Shown here: one piece after another, positions 1 through 5,914 of the stretch | How the letters are laid out: every line of letters starts with the position of its first letter | Numbering within the stretch: the stretch's first letter is position 1 | NCBI GenBank assembly: GCA_016932235.1 | Contig: JAFGDF010000226.1 | Coordinates: 1 to 5,914 of the forward strand | DNA length: 5,914 nt | Direction of reading: 5' to 3' | Source of the DNA: Deltaproteobacteria bacterium | GTDB taxonomy: Bacteria > Desulfobacterota > DSM-4660 > Desulfatiglandales > HGW-15 | Made by a program: the position numbers and the translations under genes | Notes under the pieces: generated by a model | What the model saw: the letters and a program-made list of their open reading frames with translations, nothing else | Told to the model about the DNA's origin: nothing | The model's database searches: none

Positions 1-357
1 ACCGGGGGAAGGATAGATACCTATCTTGCGCTCTATGACATGGACGGTAACACGGTGATAACGGTCAATGATGATTTGTCCGAATCAGGTTTCCTCTCCC
101 GGATCGATTGGACCTGTGATGTTTCCGGGACATACTATGTGATGGTGCGCCATAGTGAATTTCGACCGGAAACCGGCGAATACACCGTAAAAATAACAGG
201 ATATGGCAATCTTTCCATCATAATAAGGACTATGCAAGGCCTTTCAAAGTTAATACCTCCCTCAAGTCTGACCCTATACGGCGATGTTAATCATGATCAG
301 AGGATCGGATTGGAAGAAGTGATTTTTATGCTACAAAAGATTTCAGGGCTTAGATAG
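1..357 (+). CDS. C-terminal part of a secreted protein: PPC-type domain followed by a dockerin-like calcium loop (5' end outside window)
   Basis: The reading frame is open from base 1 and ends at TAG 355-357, so only the last 118 residues are present; the ATG at 40 is internal to the domain and is not the real start. The first ~70 residues (TGGRIDTYLALYDMDG, then NDD, then GTYYVMVRHSE and TGEYTVKITGYG) have the pattern of the bacterial pre-peptidase C-terminal (PPC) beta-sandwich, an accessory domain of exported proteases and other surface or secreted proteins. After a short linker the last ~25 residues read YGDVNHDQRIGLEEVIFML, a 12-residue EF-hand/dockerin-type loop (D1, N3, D5, R7, E12) followed by a helix. 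Only one loop is present, whereas a true cellulosomal dockerin has two. The protein is probably extracellular and calcium-binding. Its catalytic or main domain lies upstream and cannot be named. It is separated from the next gene by a leader with its own promoter, so membership in the same operon is doubtful. Confidence 0.8.
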   Translation, partial: TGGRIDTYLALYDMDGNTVITVNDDLSESGFLSRIDWTCDVSGTYYVMVRHSEFRPETGEYTVKITGYGNLSIIIRTMQGLSKLIPPSSLTLYGDVNHDQRIGLEEVIFMLQKISGLR

Positions 358-368
358 TTGATTATAAT

Positions 369-398
369 TTGACCTTCCGGTTTCAATTAGGTTATATT
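369..398 (+). promoter_or_regulatory. Predicted sigma70-type promoter of the export operon
   Basis: TTGACC (369-374) matches five of six positions of the -35 consensus TTGACA. TATATT (393-398) matches five of six of the -10 consensus TATAAT. They are 18 bases apart, or 17 if the overlapping TTATAT at 392-397 is used. Transcription would start near 404-406. It is the only well-formed candidate I found upstream of the cluster, and the tight packing of the four following genes suggests it drives them all. AT-rich DNA yields such matches by chance, so this remains a prediction. Confidence 0.5.
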
Positions 399-518
399 AC
401 CATGTTATTTATCTAATTTTCTATAGGATTATTGTAAATCCCGAAACCTCACCAAGAAGACTAACTATAAAATCATGGATTATCCTGAGGCGTGTCCAGG
501 TTGTTTCTTATTTAGGAC

Positions 519-529
519 AGGAGGAAAGG
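519..529 (+). promoter_or_regulatory. Strong Shine-Dalgarno sequence that selects GTG 535
   Basis: AGGAGG at 519-524, continuing as AAAGG, lies 10 bases before GTG 535. The only upstream alternative, ATG 475, has no comparable sequence in front of it. The GTG start also puts the hydrophobic signal peptide at the extreme N-terminus, as expected for an exported outer-membrane protein. Confidence 0.7.
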
Positions 530-534
530 AAATT

Positions 535-2184
535 GTGTCAGTGATTGTAAGATCTCTAATCTGTTTTTGTGCTGTTTTATTTATGTTGTCGACAAACGGC
601 CTTTGTAAAGAGGATGATAAAGCCGAAAAGTCAGATGATCTACGAATTGTTCGCTCGGAGTATGAATCAAATCAAAAAGTTGACGAAAATATTCCCAGCC
701 CCAATCCTTCTCCTTCATTAAATAAACCATTAGAGTTAACGCTCGGTGAATTTATCCGTCTTGTAAAGGAAAAAAACGAGAAGATACTTTATCAAGAACT
801 GGAGTGGGCCATTAGAAAGGATGCAGTGGCAGGAGAGTGGGCAATCTTTGAACCGGGCCTGATTACCAGCTATGAACACCAAAAAACACGCAACCGGAGC
901 ACAGCTGAAGAGTTTGTTTCCCGATCCTCGACACTATTACAGGGTGGGAATCCTCAGATCTACGATGCCCGCAACAATACCTATAAGACTGCCATTGAGA
1001 CCCTTATGAATCAGGGCGCGCGATTTCGTGTCGAATATAACATTGAAGATCTGTCAAACAGCATGGCTGATACCATGCAACAAGGCCTCAATCAATACCG
1101 CTCTTTTCTTGGGTTTACAATACAGCAGCCCCTGTTGAAAAATGCGGGGAAGGAATCGGTTATGGCCAGAATCAACCTTGCGGAGACAGATGCGGAGATC
1201 GCATTTCAGAACTATAGAAGGGAGATGATGGCAGAGATCTACAATGGAGCCTCCGCCTACTGGGATCTGTATCTGGCCCAGGAAAAATATGCGGTCGTAA
1301 AAGAATCCGTGAGAATTGCGTCGGAACTTCTGAAACATAACAGAGAATGGGTCAGAGTCGGCAGGATGGCCGAAACAGAGATTCTCGAAGCGGAAGCAGG
1401 CCTTTCCCTGCGGAAGTCTATTGAGAGAGCCGCCCTTCAGAATCTTGTAACGGGAATGAATCAGATAAGAAATTATTTTTCCACTTCGACCTCGGAAATG
1501 GATGTGGAGATAAGGGCAGTAGAAAAACCCCAAACAATAGAGATAGATACTGTTGAAATAAAAGACAGTCTGGCCGTGGCATACAGGCTTAGACCGGAAT
1601 ACATCGCCGGCCTTAAAAAGATAGAAAGGGAAGGGCTTCAGATTTCTTACGCGGAAAATCAGAGATGGCCCCAACTGGATTTCAAGGCTACTTACGGGCT
1701 TAACGGACTCGATCTTTCTCCCCGCAAATCACTTTTGGATGGATGGGATAGAGATTTCGAGACATGGATGGTCGGAATCGAGTTTCAGATTCCCCTTGGC
1801 GGCGGGAAAAAAAGTCGGAGCGAACTTGATGCCGCGAAAAAACGGAAAAAACAATCATTGCTTGAGGTTAAGGCTATAGAAACCTTTGTTGCCAATGAGA
1901 CGGATACGACGGTTAATAATCTGTATAATACACGGGCTCAGCTTGATCATTACAGAGATGCCGTCAGTTTGAGGGAAAATTTATTAGAGGTGGAAACGGC
2001 ACGGTTTAAGACCGGAAAAAGTGACAGCAGGATGCTGCTTGAAAGAGAAGGAGATCTTCTTCAATCCAAAGAGGCTGAGCTGGAAGCCCTTGTCAACAAT
2101 ATGAAGGCGCTGTTGGCCCTTGAAAAGGCGGAGGGGATTCTTCTTCTAAATTACGGTATTGAAGTGATGGAGGTGACAGAGTGA
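535..2184 (+). CDS. TolC family outer-membrane efflux/secretion channel
   Basis: The product (549 residues from GTG 535) should be a trimeric outer-membrane channel with a periplasmic alpha-barrel, the exit duct of tripartite efflux or type I secretion systems. Residues 1-24 form a hydrophobic signal peptide (SVIVRSLICFCAVLFML). A hydrophilic, proline-containing linker (SPNPSPS) follows to about residue 65. Two outer-membrane-efflux-protein repeats follow: the first, about 67-310, contains GFTIQQPLLKNAG (193-205), and the second, about 355-545, contains the matching strand VGIEFQIPLGGGKKSR (413-428) followed by long helices rich in Glu, Lys, Leu and Ala. The paired 'F-I-QPL / F-IPLGGG' strands are typical of the family. 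The length is somewhat above the usual 420-490 residues, partly because of the N-terminal linker. The start was chosen for its ribosome-binding site; an ATG at 475 would give 569 residues. The stop overlaps the adaptor gene, so the two are translationally coupled. The family is clear; the transported substrate cannot be read from the sequence. Confidence 0.9.
   Translation: MSVIVRSLICFCAVLFMLSTNGLCKEDDKAEKSDDLRIVRSEYESNQKVDENIPSPNPSPSLNKPLELTLGEFIRLVKEKNEKILYQELEWAIRKDAVAGEWAIFEPGLITSYEHQKTRNRSTAEEFVSRSSTLLQGGNPQIYDARNNTYKTAIETLMNQGARFRVEYNIEDLSNSMADTMQQGLNQYRSFLGFTIQQPLLKNAGKESVMARINLAETDAEIAFQNYRREMMAEIYNGASAYWDLYLAQEKYAVVKESVRIASELLKHNREWVRVGRMAETEILEAEAGLSLRKSIERAALQNLVTGMNQIRNYFSTSTSEMDVEIRAVEKPQTIEIDTVEIKDSLAVAYRLRPEYIAGLKKIEREGLQISYAENQRWPQLDFKATYGLNGLDLSPRKSLLDGWDRDFETWMVGIEFQIPLGGGKKSRSELDAAKKRKKQSLLEVKAIETFVANETDTTVNNLYNTRAQLDHYRDAVSLRENLLEVETARFKTGKSDSRMLLEREGDLLQSKEAELEALVNNMKALLALEKAEGILLLNYGIEVMEVTE
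2169..2173 (+). promoter_or_regulatory. Ribosome-binding site for the periplasmic adaptor, inside the channel gene
   Basis: GGAGG lies 7 bases before GTG 2181. The start overlaps the channel gene's stop as GTGA (2181-2184), a usual arrangement for translational coupling. This supports the GTG start. Confidence 0.7.
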
Positions 2185-3059
2185 TCAAAGAGCAAAGGCC
2201 GTTTGAATATCGGATTCAAAAGAGGAATATCAGGACAATCCTTTTCCTTTTATTTGCGTTATCATGGGGCATCAATGGATGGGACATTGCTTCAGCCGCT
2301 GAAACCCCGGATGAAAAATTGTCGATTTCAGGCATCACTGAGGCGCTTTGGGACGTGACCCTAAGCCTTTCGGTGTCAGGCACTGTCGTTGATATATTCT
2401 TTAGAGAAGGTGCTTACGTGGAAAAGGGACAGGTTATTCTTGATCTGGATAAGGAGATTGAAGAGCTTGAGGTGGCCCGGCGTAAACTGATCTGGGAAAG
2501 CAAGGCGGAGCTGGAATCGGCCAATGCGCAGGTCATTACGCTGAAAACACAGTTCGAGTCCAATCAGGAGCTTTTTCGAGCCACAAAGTCCGTCAGCCGA
2601 GAGGAAGTGGAAAAACGGGAGCTGGATTATAAGCTGGCGGTTGCGGAAAAAAAACGCCTGGAGGCGGAGGAGGAGAGACAGGGGATAGAATATCGAATGG
2701 CCCTTGAAAATGTCAGGAAACGAAGCCTGAAAAGCCCTATCAGCGGAATAATCAACAAACTTTTTCTTGATGTGGGTGAGTCCTGTGAAACGGAACAACC
2801 CCTGGTTCAGATAGTGGATGTGAGCAGATGCCGTCTTGTGTGCAACATGGAGGAACCCATAGGGAGGAGTTTAAGGAAAGGACAGTCCGTCGACCTGAAT
2901 ATCAGGACAGGGGATACAACCCTGTTGAAAAAGGGGACTATTGTCTTTGTCTCCCCGATTGTTGATCCGGCCAGCGGGCTGCTGGAGGTTAAGGCGGAAT
3001 TTGATAATCGTGATGGAAAGGTACGTCCGGGGGTAACGGGCTATATCATAATTGAATAA
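2181..3059 (+). CDS. Periplasmic adaptor (membrane fusion protein), HlyD/RND-MFP family
   Basis: The product (292 residues) should be the periplasmic adaptor that links an inner-membrane component to the TolC-type channel. An N-terminal hydrophobic segment (19-40, ending ASAAETP) is a signal peptide, with likely cleavage near residues 39-41. Half of a lipoyl/barrel-sandwich domain follows (64-90: SGTVVDIFFREGAYVEKGQ), then an alpha-helical hairpin of about 90 residues rich in Glu, Lys and Ala (91-181). The second lipoyl half is LKSPISGIINKLFLDVGES (183-201). A beta-barrel (215-290) has the family signature VDPASGLLEVKAEF...VRPGVTG. It stops right after the beta-barrel and so lacks the membrane-proximal domain of full RND adaptors such as AcrA. 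The hairpin tip resembles the TolC-contact region of known adaptors (Ser139, Phe132). The GTG start overlaps the channel stop by four bases and is preceded by a good ribosome-binding site. Family assignment is firm; the cargo is unknown. Confidence 0.9.
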   Translation: MIKEQRPFEYRIQKRNIRTILFLLFALSWGINGWDIASAAETPDEKLSISGITEALWDVTLSLSVSGTVVDIFFREGAYVEKGQVILDLDKEIEELEVARRKLIWESKAELESANAQVITLKTQFESNQELFRATKSVSREEVEKRELDYKLAVAEKKRLEAEEERQGIEYRMALENVRKRSLKSPISGIINKLFLDVGESCETEQPLVQIVDVSRCRLVCNMEEPIGRSLRKGQSVDLNIRTGDTTLLKKGTIVFVSPIVDPASGLLEVKAEFDNRDGKVRPGVTGYIIIE

Positions 3060-3063
3060 AAAA

Positions 3064-4926
3064 ATGGTCTATTACCAGGAAGAATTAAAAACAGAGCAGG
3101 ATCGCATTATAGAGTCTCTTGAAAAGATGAGGAACTTTACGGGACCCCCGAATGAGTTCTGGCCGGCCTTTCTTGAGGGGGCTGTGATCCTGGCGACGGC
3201 CAGGTTCGGCATTCTGATGGTGCGCGCTGCTGAAAATGAGGCATGGAAAAATCTTTGCATCTGGCCCCAGGGAGGGCAGAAGGGAATCAATCAGGAAAAC
3301 TTAAAGGAGAGGTTTGAACAAGTCGCTGATCATTCAGCCGAATTGGGATACGCATTCGATGAGAATATCGGGGCGGCTAAAACAGACGGCAACATCCTAT
3401 TAGGGGTTCGGCTCGATATTCAAGAGGAAGAAAATGTCTGTGTCGCGATCTTTTTCCTTGGAAAAAAGCACGAACTGTCTGTGGAAGAGATCGCAACCCG
3501 TTTGAAGTTGGCGGCCGGTATCCCCGCTGTTTATCAGATGAGACGCATAGCGAGTCGGGCGCAAAATGATGTGATCCAATTTTCAGAGGCCATGGACCTG
3601 ATGGTTTTGCTTAACGCGGAAAAAAAATATCTGGCCGCTGCCATGACCTTCTGCAACGAGCTGGCCTCACGTTATGGTTGCGAGCGTGTCAGCCTGGGAT
3701 GGCTGAAGGGCCCATATATCCGTGTGCAGGTCATCAGCCATATGGAGCGATTTGAGAAAAAGATGGAGGCCGTACAGAAACTGGAGGCCGCCATGGAGGA
3801 GGCCTTTGATCAGGATGAGGAGATCCTCTGGCCGAGACCGGAAGGATCGAATTCCGTGACCAGAGACCATGAGGTCTTTGCCAGGGAGCAGGGAACGGAT
3901 TTTATGGTCTCCCTGCCTGTCAGGCTTGATGACGGCCCTGTCGGCATATTGACCTGTGAACGTTCCAGTGGGCGATTTACCGAGGAAGATGTAAGGGGAT
4001 TGCGTGTCTTCTGTGACCAGGCGGCCCGTCGATTGGGGGATCTCCGGCACCACGATCGGTGGTTTGGCGCAAGAATAGCCGCATCCATCAAAGAATCCCT
4101 GGGTAAACTCATCGGTGTGGAGCACACCTTTGCGAAATTGTTGGGGATCCTGATCGCCCTGGCCCTCGCTTTCCTGATTTTCGGTAATTTGAATTACCGT
4201 GTCGAAGCCCCATTTATCCTCAGGACGGATGATGTCGCCTATCTTCCGGCCCCCTTTGACGGGTACATTGATGAAGTACATGTCAAGGTTGGTGACCTGG
4301 TGGAAAAGGATTCCCCGCTCCTGTCCCTGGATACCAGTGAATTGCTCCTTGAAGAGTCAACAGCCCTCGCGAATGAAAACCGCTATATGCGTGAGGCTGA
4401 AAAGGCACGCGCACAGAATGCCCTTGCCGACATGAAGATCGCCTCGGCCCTGGAAGCTCAGGCCGGGGCACAACTCAAACTCGTCCGTTATCATCTTGAA
4501 AATGCTCAATTAAGGGCACCTTTTGCCGGTATTGTGGTCGAGGGGGACCTGGAAGAGATGCTCGGCGCTCCTGTGAGAAAAGGGGATATCCTGTTTAAGG
4601 TAGCCCGGATCGAAAAGATGTATGCGGAACTCAAAGTGGAGGAGCGGGATATCCATGAAGTCGTGGATACTTCAACGGGTGAAATAGCCTTTGTCAGTCA
4701 GCCGAATCTTAAATTTCCCATCCATATTGAGCGTATCGAACCCGTGGCCATTCCTGAAGAGGAAGGGAATATTTTTTTAGTAAGAGCCCTTTTCCCTGAA
4801 GATATAAAGATGTGGTGGAGACCCGGAATGAGCGGCCTGGCAAAGATCAACGTGGGGAAACGAAATATCCTCTGGATTGTTACTCACCGAACCATCGATT
4901 TTCTCAGGATCTTTTTCTGGTGGTAG
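3064..4926 (+). CDS. Membrane-anchored adaptor with N-terminal GAF-like region and C-terminal HlyD-type domains
   Basis: In this fusion of 620 residues (from ATG 3064), about 355 residues precede a single strong transmembrane helix (357-376: AKLLGILIALALAFLIFG). That front part looks like a degenerate GAF-like unit (~27-156) and a clearer one (~176-326: CERVSLGWLKGPYIRVQVISH, split by FEKK from later PVRLDDGPVGILTCER). Arg and Lys just before the helix predict a cytoplasmic N-terminus. After the helix come lipoyl half 1 (395-424, APFDGYIDEVHVKVGD), a short helical hairpin (~425-482), lipoyl half 2 (483-516, LRAPFAGIVVEGDLEE) and a beta-barrel ending RPGMSGLAKINVG, all periplasmic. The tail is aromatic and hydrophobic (DFLRIFFWW). 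It could transmit a cytoplasmic signal to a periplasmic adaptor ring and partner the M50 protease one base downstream. The start is uncertain: neither ATG 3064 nor in-frame TTG 3052 (four residues longer, overlapping the previous gene) has a clear Shine-Dalgarno sequence, and reinitiation after stop 3057-3059 is plausible. The GAF assignment is by pattern only. Confidence 0.82.
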   Translation: MVYYQEELKTEQDRIIESLEKMRNFTGPPNEFWPAFLEGAVILATARFGILMVRAAENEAWKNLCIWPQGGQKGINQENLKERFEQVADHSAELGYAFDENIGAAKTDGNILLGVRLDIQEEENVCVAIFFLGKKHELSVEEIATRLKLAAGIPAVYQMRRIASRAQNDVIQFSEAMDLMVLLNAEKKYLAAAMTFCNELASRYGCERVSLGWLKGPYIRVQVISHMERFEKKMEAVQKLEAAMEEAFDQDEEILWPRPEGSNSVTRDHEVFAREQGTDFMVSLPVRLDDGPVGILTCERSSGRFTEEDVRGLRVFCDQAARRLGDLRHHDRWFGARIAASIKESLGKLIGVEHTFAKLLGILIALALAFLIFGNLNYRVEAPFILRTDDVAYLPAPFDGYIDEVHVKVGDLVEKDSPLLSLDTSELLLEESTALANENRYMREAEKARAQNALADMKIASALEAQAGAQLKLVRYHLENAQLRAPFAGIVVEGDLEEMLGAPVRKGDILFKVARIEKMYAELKVEERDIHEVVDTSTGEIAFVSQPNLKFPIHIERIEPVAIPEEEGNIFLVRALFPEDIKMWWRPGMSGLAKINVGKRNILWIVTHRTIDFLRIFFWW

Positions 4927-4927
4927 A

Positions 4928-5914
4928 ATGCAAAAATCCGCTAAAACATTCAGTGAATCATGGCATCGTGTCGCCAATCTGAAAGTTTCTTTACGCCCTA
5001 CGGTCAGTGTGAGGAAACAGATGTTTCGTGGTGAGATATGGTATGTGCTCCAGGACCCTTTCAATAACCAGTTTTTTCGCCTGCGGCCTGAGGCCCATGA
5101 CTTTGTCATCAATCTGCGTCCTGATCGAACCGTGGAACAGGTATGGATGGATTGTCTTGATCGCCATCCTGATGAGGCCCCGGGCCAGGAAGATGTAATC
5201 CAGTTGCTGACCCAGCTCTATTTTGCCAATCTCCTCTACTTTGAAAGAGCCGCGGACAGCGGCAAGATGTTCGAACGTTACAGAAAAAGACGGCAGAGGG
5301 AGATAAGAAGCAAACTCCTCAGTATTATGTTTGTGCGTATTCCGCTCCTGGATCCGGATCGAATGTTGAAGCTCCTGATGCCCCTGTTCAGAATTATAAT
5401 CTCCCCCCTGGGCGCAATCATATGGGTCCTGGTTGTGGCTGTCGCCGGGAAGCTGGTCATTGACCGGTTCGACATGGCTACGGATCAGGTTCAGGGGATC
5501 CTTGCCCCGGACAACCTGTTTCTTATGTATCTCGGCCTTGTGATTATTAAAAGCCTCCACGAGTTCGGGCATGCCGTTGTATGTAAACGTTTCGGCGGAG
5601 AAGTCCACATCATGGGCGTGATGCTCCTGGTCTTTACGCCTCTTCCCTATATGGACGCCACCTCGAGCTGGGCATTCAGGAGCCGATGGCGCCGGGCATT
5701 CGTTGGGGCCGCGGGCATGATTACAGAGGTTTTTGTCGCGGCCCTGGCCGCCTTTCTCTGGGCCTATACAGGACCGGGGACGCTCCACAGCCTTGCCTAC
5801 AACATGATGTTCATAGCCTCGGTCTCAACCATCCTCTTCAACGGGAATCCCCTTCTGCGTTTCGACGGATATTACATCCTCTCTGATCTGCTGGATATCC
5901 CTAATCTGTCTACC
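4928..5914 (+). CDS. PqqD-like/M50 site-2-type membrane zinc metalloprotease (3' end outside window)
   Basis: The frame is open from ATG 4928 to the window end (329 residues, no stop); the start lies one base after the previous stop with GGTGG at 4919-4923 in front. Residues ~20-107 resemble the PqqD/winged-helix fold (FRGEIWYVLQDPFNNQFFRL, then RTVEQVW, then DVIQLLTQLYFANLLYF), a domain that in peptide-modification systems binds precursor peptides. A basic linker (113-130) leads to membrane segments at about 152-178, 195-218, 228-243, 258-280 and 288-304. The zinc site is visible: HEFGH at 211-215 (ligands His211, His215; catalytic Glu212), and NGNPLLRFDG at 305-314, matching the site-2-protease NxxPxxxxDG motif with Asp313 as the third ligand. 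All catalytic residues are intact. From memory, relatives are called 'putative peptide zinc metalloprotease' and are about 700 residues, often with a C-terminal lipoyl-like part, so roughly half the gene is probably missing here. The context suggests it cleaves or handles a peptide or protein delivered to the channel; the substrate is unknown. Confidence 0.9.
   Translation, partial: MQKSAKTFSESWHRVANLKVSLRPTVSVRKQMFRGEIWYVLQDPFNNQFFRLRPEAHDFVINLRPDRTVEQVWMDCLDRHPDEAPGQEDVIQLLTQLYFANLLYFERAADSGKMFERYRKRRQREIRSKLLSIMFVRIPLLDPDRMLKLLMPLFRIIISPLGAIIWVLVVAVAGKLVIDRFDMATDQVQGILAPDNLFLMYLGLVIIKSLHEFGHAVVCKRFGGEVHIMGVMLLVFTPLPYMDATSSWAFRSRWRRAFVGAAGMITEVFVAALAAFLWAYTGPGTLHSLAYNMMFIASVSTILFNGNPLLRFDGYYILSDLLDIPNLST

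Larger units (their letters stand above)
358..534 (+). other. Intergenic and leader region between the secreted-protein gene and the export operon
   Basis: This AT-rich stretch carries a sigma70-like promoter near its left end and a strong ribosome-binding site at its right end, which would give a leader of roughly 130 bases for the channel gene. No stable GC-rich hairpin followed by a T-run is visible after the first gene's stop, so read-through from upstream cannot be excluded. The in-frame ATG at 475 would add 20 residues to the channel protein, but it has no Shine-Dalgarno sequence at a usable distance and the added residues would precede the signal peptide. I see no tRNA, repeat or convincing riboswitch here. 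Confidence 0.6.

Noticed and set aside
366..388. Short imperfect inverted repeat after the first gene, considered as a terminator
   Set aside because: The stem is two short, mostly A-T arms with a mismatch and no following T-run, and it overlaps the predicted -35 box. It is too weak to call.
493..519. TGTCC/GGACA hairpin close to the channel gene's Shine-Dalgarno sequence, considered as a translational switch
   Set aside because: It has only five base pairs around a 17-base loop; this is expected by chance and not evidence for regulation without comparative data.
535..606. Possible lipoprotein signal (Cys at residue 24) on the channel protein
   Set aside because: The residues before the cysteine are Asn-Gly-Leu, which does not fit the lipobox (small residue at -1 and usually Leu at -3). 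An ordinary signal peptide is more likely.
1054..1674. 206-codon open frame on the minus strand
   Set aside because: It is antisense to the well-supported TolC-family gene and shows no domain or ribosome-binding site that would favour it.
3667..4281. 204-codon open frame on the minus strand, with another overlapping it in a second frame
   Set aside because: Both are antisense to the GAF/HlyD fusion, which has clear domain patterns throughout; neither has a recognisable motif.
4991..5788. 265-codon open frame on the minus strand
   Set aside because: It lies wholly antisense to the M50 gene, whose membrane segments and catalytic motifs are intact. Its translation is rich in His, Pro and Arg with no recognisable domain, as expected for a shadow frame.

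Overview
The window holds the end of one secreted-protein gene and then a tightly packed, same-strand cluster of four genes for a cell-envelope export or peptide-processing apparatus: a TolC-type outer-membrane channel, a periplasmic HlyD/RND-type adaptor, a membrane-anchored adaptor with a cytoplasmic GAF-like front half, and a PqqD-like/M50 (site-2-protease type) membrane metalloprotease that runs off the right edge. The host must be Gram-negative, because it has a TolC-type channel. The dockerin-like 'GDVN-D-IGLEE' tail on the first protein and the moderate base composition remind me of Desulfobacterota (former Deltaproteobacteria), but this is an impression from memory and was not tested by a search.

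Layout. 1-357: 3' end of a gene for an exported protein with a PPC-type beta domain and a calcium-loop (half-dockerin) C-terminus. 358-534: intergenic and leader region with a good sigma70-like promoter (369-398), no clear terminator, and a strong Shine-Dalgarno sequence that points to GTG 535 as the start of the channel gene. 535-2184: TolC family protein. 2181-3059: periplasmic adaptor, overlapping the channel gene by 4 bases (GTGA). 3064-4926: GAF/HlyD fusion, starting right at the previous stop. 4928-5914: M50 metalloprotease, one base after the previous stop, 3'-truncated by the window; its HEFGH and NxxPxxxxDG motifs are both visible.

How the genes may work together. The spacing indicates a single transcript. 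The channel and first adaptor resemble the outer parts of a tripartite efflux or type I secretion machine. In place of an ABC or RND pump, the visible inner-membrane parts are a GAF-bearing adaptor and an intramembrane-type zinc protease carrying a PqqD-like, potentially peptide-binding, N-terminal domain. The most interesting reading is a peptide- or protein-processing and export system in which substrate recognition and cleavage are built into the membrane platform. Protein families of this kind occur in other bacteria, but I know of no established function for the set, and the substrate, the energy source and the rest of the operon lie outside the window. No RNA genes, insertion sequences, CRISPR arrays or significant repeats were seen.
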